Shown piece after piece: positions 61,684 to 64,000 of a stretch of 64,000 nucleotides of DNA. Origin of the DNA: Phytoseiulus persimilis (lineage: Eukaryota; Arthropoda; Arachnida; Mesostigmata; Phytoseiidae); contig CM075103.1 of NCBI GenBank assembly GCA_037576195.1, positions 35,725,250 to 35,789,249 of the forward strand, given 5' to 3'. A model generated the notes under the pieces. The model searched no databases. It was not told the DNA's origin and worked only from the letters and a program-made list of their open reading frames with translations. The number at the start of each line of letters is the position of its first letter. Position 1 is the first letter of the stretch. Made by a program: the position numbers and the translations under genes.

Positions 61684-61869
61684 TTAACGTTTCTCCCAAT
61701 AGAGATTGCTCGAGATTTCTGAACTTCGGAAATCGAGCCAGCTATGGGGACTCCAGTAGGAAATCCAATTCCTTTCCGACACAGGGCACCTACGAACCAT
61801 GTCGGGCTCTCTTAGCAGCGTTTCGCACCTCATGAGGGTCGCCACGACGCCTGAACAGAAGCTTCCGAT
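61684..61869 (-). CDS. Candidate last exon on the minus strand, unknown protein
   Basis: The acceptor is a strong pyrimidine tract (CTCTCTCTCATTTTGCAG). It opens a 62-codon frame in phase 0 ending at TAA 61684-61686, with GVVATLMRCETLLREPDM, then NWISYWSPHSWLDF and a basic end WEKR. No AATAAA closely downstream and no family recognised. A + strand frame (61519-61722) overlaps its end and could be the real one instead. Confidence 0.3.
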   Translation of the reverse strand: MGSFCSGVVATLMRCETLLREPDMVRRCPVSERNWISYWSPHSWLDFRSSEISSNLYWEKR

Positions 61870-62086
61870 CTGCAAAATGAGAGAGAGATTTTCGTAATTC
61901 GAGCACATCGCTATTCTCGTGTCCCCTCAGTGAATCGCGCCCATGATACGCCATCGAGGAGGGAGCACATTTCGAGGAAAGCATTTTAATGACAGTTTTG
62001 AGCCACGGGCGGTTCGCCGCGAGCGATCTGGACACCCGGAGAAGCGAACATGTCTTGGACAGGTTATAGGGCAAGATTTTTTTCAG

Positions 62087-62395
62087 ACGAGCTCACATCG
62101 TACAATATCCGACTCTTTTTCCTGGTAAGCTTTAGCACAGATCATAAACTTCATACAAGCGTATGATGGGATTCGTACGCTCGGGGTGAGCCACTGGCGC
62201 CACCAGCAGCGGCACCGCGTTCTCCTTCGCCACGTTCAGCGGATCCTTGCGGAGAGGACCCCCGCTTTCCGAGTTTGTGAGGAGTCTTTTCCCGGGAAAT
62301 TCAGAGAAATAACTGATGAACTCGGACGTTGGTCGGCTGGAGTGCTGCGCATGATCTTCTCGTCGTCTGCCTTTTCACCCCATGCTGATGGCTGA
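62087..62395 (+). CDS. Two-exon candidate, unknown protein
   Basis: A 38-bp exon (62087-62124) lies between the strong acceptor ATTTTTTTCAG and donor GTAAGC. It encodes ELTSYNIRLFFL. An 82-bp intron with acceptor GCGCCACCAG leads in phase 0 to exon 62207-62395, which ends at TGA. The second exon reads QRHRVLLRHVQRILAERTPA, then CEESFPGKF and TDELGRWSAGVLRM. Its start is rich in C/G third positions, like the LPMO tail. No family recognised. An alternative uses the acceptor TTTAGCACAG at 62131-62140 with a frame of 84 codons ending at the same stop. Confidence 0.3.
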
Positions 62396-63320
62396 AGTTC
62401 GAAGCATTAGAACACGGAATGCAATGTTTTTTCTCTTCTCTCCTCCTTTTCTCTTCGGTTTCGATCTATATCTGGCTGCTTTTCACTCCCTGGGAGGAAG
62501 CAGCGGCGTTCCGAGACCTACTCCGGGATCCGCTCGGCCAGATCGATGATAACTTTGCAGATGGTAGTTACGAGGGTTCCGAGTAGAAATCGTCAGTAGT
62601 CTTGGAATATATTTCGCGCTCTCCAGGCTTCTCGTTCGACTCGCCGAGTCATGAGCCGGCTCCGCTCGGCACTCCCGAATGCGATGTTTGGCACGATCCG
62701 TGGGAGGGTTCCCCGCAGCCGTGTCTCTGACGGAGATCGTTGAGTTGCGTAAGTCGTAGAGATGAGGGGGTAGGTTGCAGGTCGATGGGGTGGTACGTTT
62801 TTGCACAACAGAGACGCAAATCACGCTCACTTAGCGTACGAGACGAAAGTTCGCTCCCGTCGAAATGATAGGTACAAGGGATCCGTCTCTGGTGATTCCA
62901 GTGCCATTCCTCAGCGAACTCTTCCCTTGGTCCCTGATATCCGAACGTCAATGGTAGTTCGCAGGCCCCGCGCTTACAGACCTCTGCTCCGATGGCTCCT
63001 GGATTGGGCGGCTGGCACTCAGACAGCCGCTCTCAGCCCTTTGGAACAGCGGAGGCGGTACTCACCGCCATTTCTCCTTGTCTTCCCCCACACACGCGCT
63101 CCTCGTGGAGGAAAGAGATAGAATCCGGACACACCTGGACGAGTTGAGTTTCCGAAGAAACGGTGGTGGCTTGGGCAGCAGTGCAAGCCCATCCAGCTCC
63201 CGATTGTTCGGTTAACCCCTCATTACACATGAATGTCCTGTTTCCGTTCTTGAAGCAACCCCTTTGAGGTTGACGCGGATAGCAATGAATTCTCGGAACA
63301 GATCATGAAGTGTGTTTCAG

Positions 63321-63581
63321 TCTCGGCGCATGACGTTCCTGAAACGCCACCGGACGTCCTGTCTCCGAATCTCGTGCGAGCGTTCGCGATGTAATTGCTT
63401 CAAATTCGTCTGGTATCCTTGGCTTCGGCGATTTCTCGATAGAATGGGTTCCATTTCCTCGTCTGCCGGCATCAACATTTCCACGATGCGTCGCCAGAAT
63501 GCATCTGCAGATACTGCGGCGAACGATGCACCCAGTACCACATATACGAGACAGAAGAACTCTGCGCCCGACTCGCTCTAG
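63321..63581 (+). CDS. Candidate terminal exon of an unknown gene
   Basis: After the acceptor TGTGTTTCAG (63311-63320) there is an 87-codon frame to TAG 63579. It starts basic and Cys-rich (RISCERSRCNCFKFVWYP) and ends in a Ser/Thr/Asn/Ala-rich hydrophilic tail, as in a cytoplasmic C-terminus. The tail is followed after 84 nt by AATAAA. No family recognised. The opposite strand is also open (63317-63541), and a hydrophobic stretch there (LGASFAAVSADAFW) could equally be coding, so the strand rests mainly on the polyadenylation signal. Confidence 0.3.
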   Translation, partial: SRRMTFLKRHRTSCLRISCERSRCNCFKFVWYPWLRRFLDRMGSISSSAGINISTMRRQNASADTAANDAPSTTYTRQKNSAPDSL

Positions 63582-63665
63582 GCTCCGAGTCACATATTCG
63601 TCCCTGTATATAACTTATCTACCTCTATTGTCGTATGTCCTACAAACCTACACAACCGTGTGAAG

Positions 63666-63671
63666 AATAAA
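63666..63671 (+). promoter_or_regulatory. Possible polyadenylation signal
   Basis: AATAAA 84 nt after the TAG at 63579-63581, in an A/T-rich stretch. Confidence 0.35.
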
Positions 63672-64000
63672 TCTTATATTAACGATTTCTCGATAGAAAC
63701 GATGAGTTAGCTTGTTGAGTTCTCGCGAAGAAATCGACCAATCGGAGTGAGGTTTTGAAACGTGTCGTTCTTATCACCGAAGACATTGAATTGACGTTTT
63801 TCAAATAACGTGCTCGTCGGAAAAAAAAAACATAAACGCGCTGGTTGGGATCTGTCCTTCCAGACCGGCCATCCAGTACTAAAGGCGTGAATCGCGACTG
63901 CCAGGAATTGCGGGGGATGCAGTTCTGGGGGACTCAGCCATCTATGCAACGGAATCTTGGAAATCTTCCAGCTCGGTTCATTTCCCAAACTTCGCTGTTT
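63672..64000. other. No supported gene
   Basis: An A-run near 63821-63830 and one minus frame cut by the window edge. Nothing recognisable. Confidence 0.5.

Overview
This is eukaryotic nuclear DNA, most likely from an arthropod. By eye it is close to 50% GC. The only complete, confidently recognised protein gene is an intron-containing AA15 lytic polysaccharide monooxygenase (LPMO), a chitin- or cellulose-oxidising copper enzyme family common in arthropods and other invertebrates. Its first introns are only about 95-136 bp, which suggests a compact genome. A balanced base composition with short introns and an AA15 enzyme would fit a mesostigmatid mite, but I cannot fix the species from sequence alone. 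There are no bacterial operons, ribosome-binding sites or CRISPR arrays. Nearly all open frames of 60-250 codons here are chance frames, usually open on both strands.

Layout. 1-3950 holds no gene I can support, only a C15 tract and two short perfect palindromes. 3984-4229 is an orphan exon-like frame resembling a major-facilitator transporter end, with a polyadenylation signal downstream. 5753-8088 is the AA15 LPMO gene on the + strand. It has at least five exons and a long Thr/Pro/His-rich tail, and its stop codon overlaps a perfect splice donor. About 8640-8770 is a tRNA-derived, SINE-like fragment. 13407-13446 is a relic of a non-LTR reverse transcriptase. 15.7-18.45 kb holds two diverged copies of a dispersed repeat, the second carrying a 44-45 bp minisatellite. 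20569-20870 is an exact tandem duplication of a 152-bp unit that folds on a 23-bp perfect stem. Two identical tRNA-Pro(AGG) genes lie at 21540 and 27947. 24.8-25.9 kb holds an inverted 17-bp minisatellite and fragments of an invertebrate interspersed repeat with G/C runs. 28-51 kb is almost empty of recognisable features. 50969-51081 is a 19-bp tandem array. 58.9-61.1 kb holds two minus-strand exon candidates next to a large diverged inverted repeat. 61.7-63.7 kb holds further exon candidates, one followed by a polyadenylation signal.

Functionally, the LPMO is secreted and would act outside the cell on chitin or cellulose (cuticle remodelling or digestion). The tRNAs serve translation. Most of the rest looks like intergenic or intronic DNA with old mobile-element debris and simple tandem repeats. 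Single-exon candidates are reported with low confidence because splice-site matching by eye is weak evidence.
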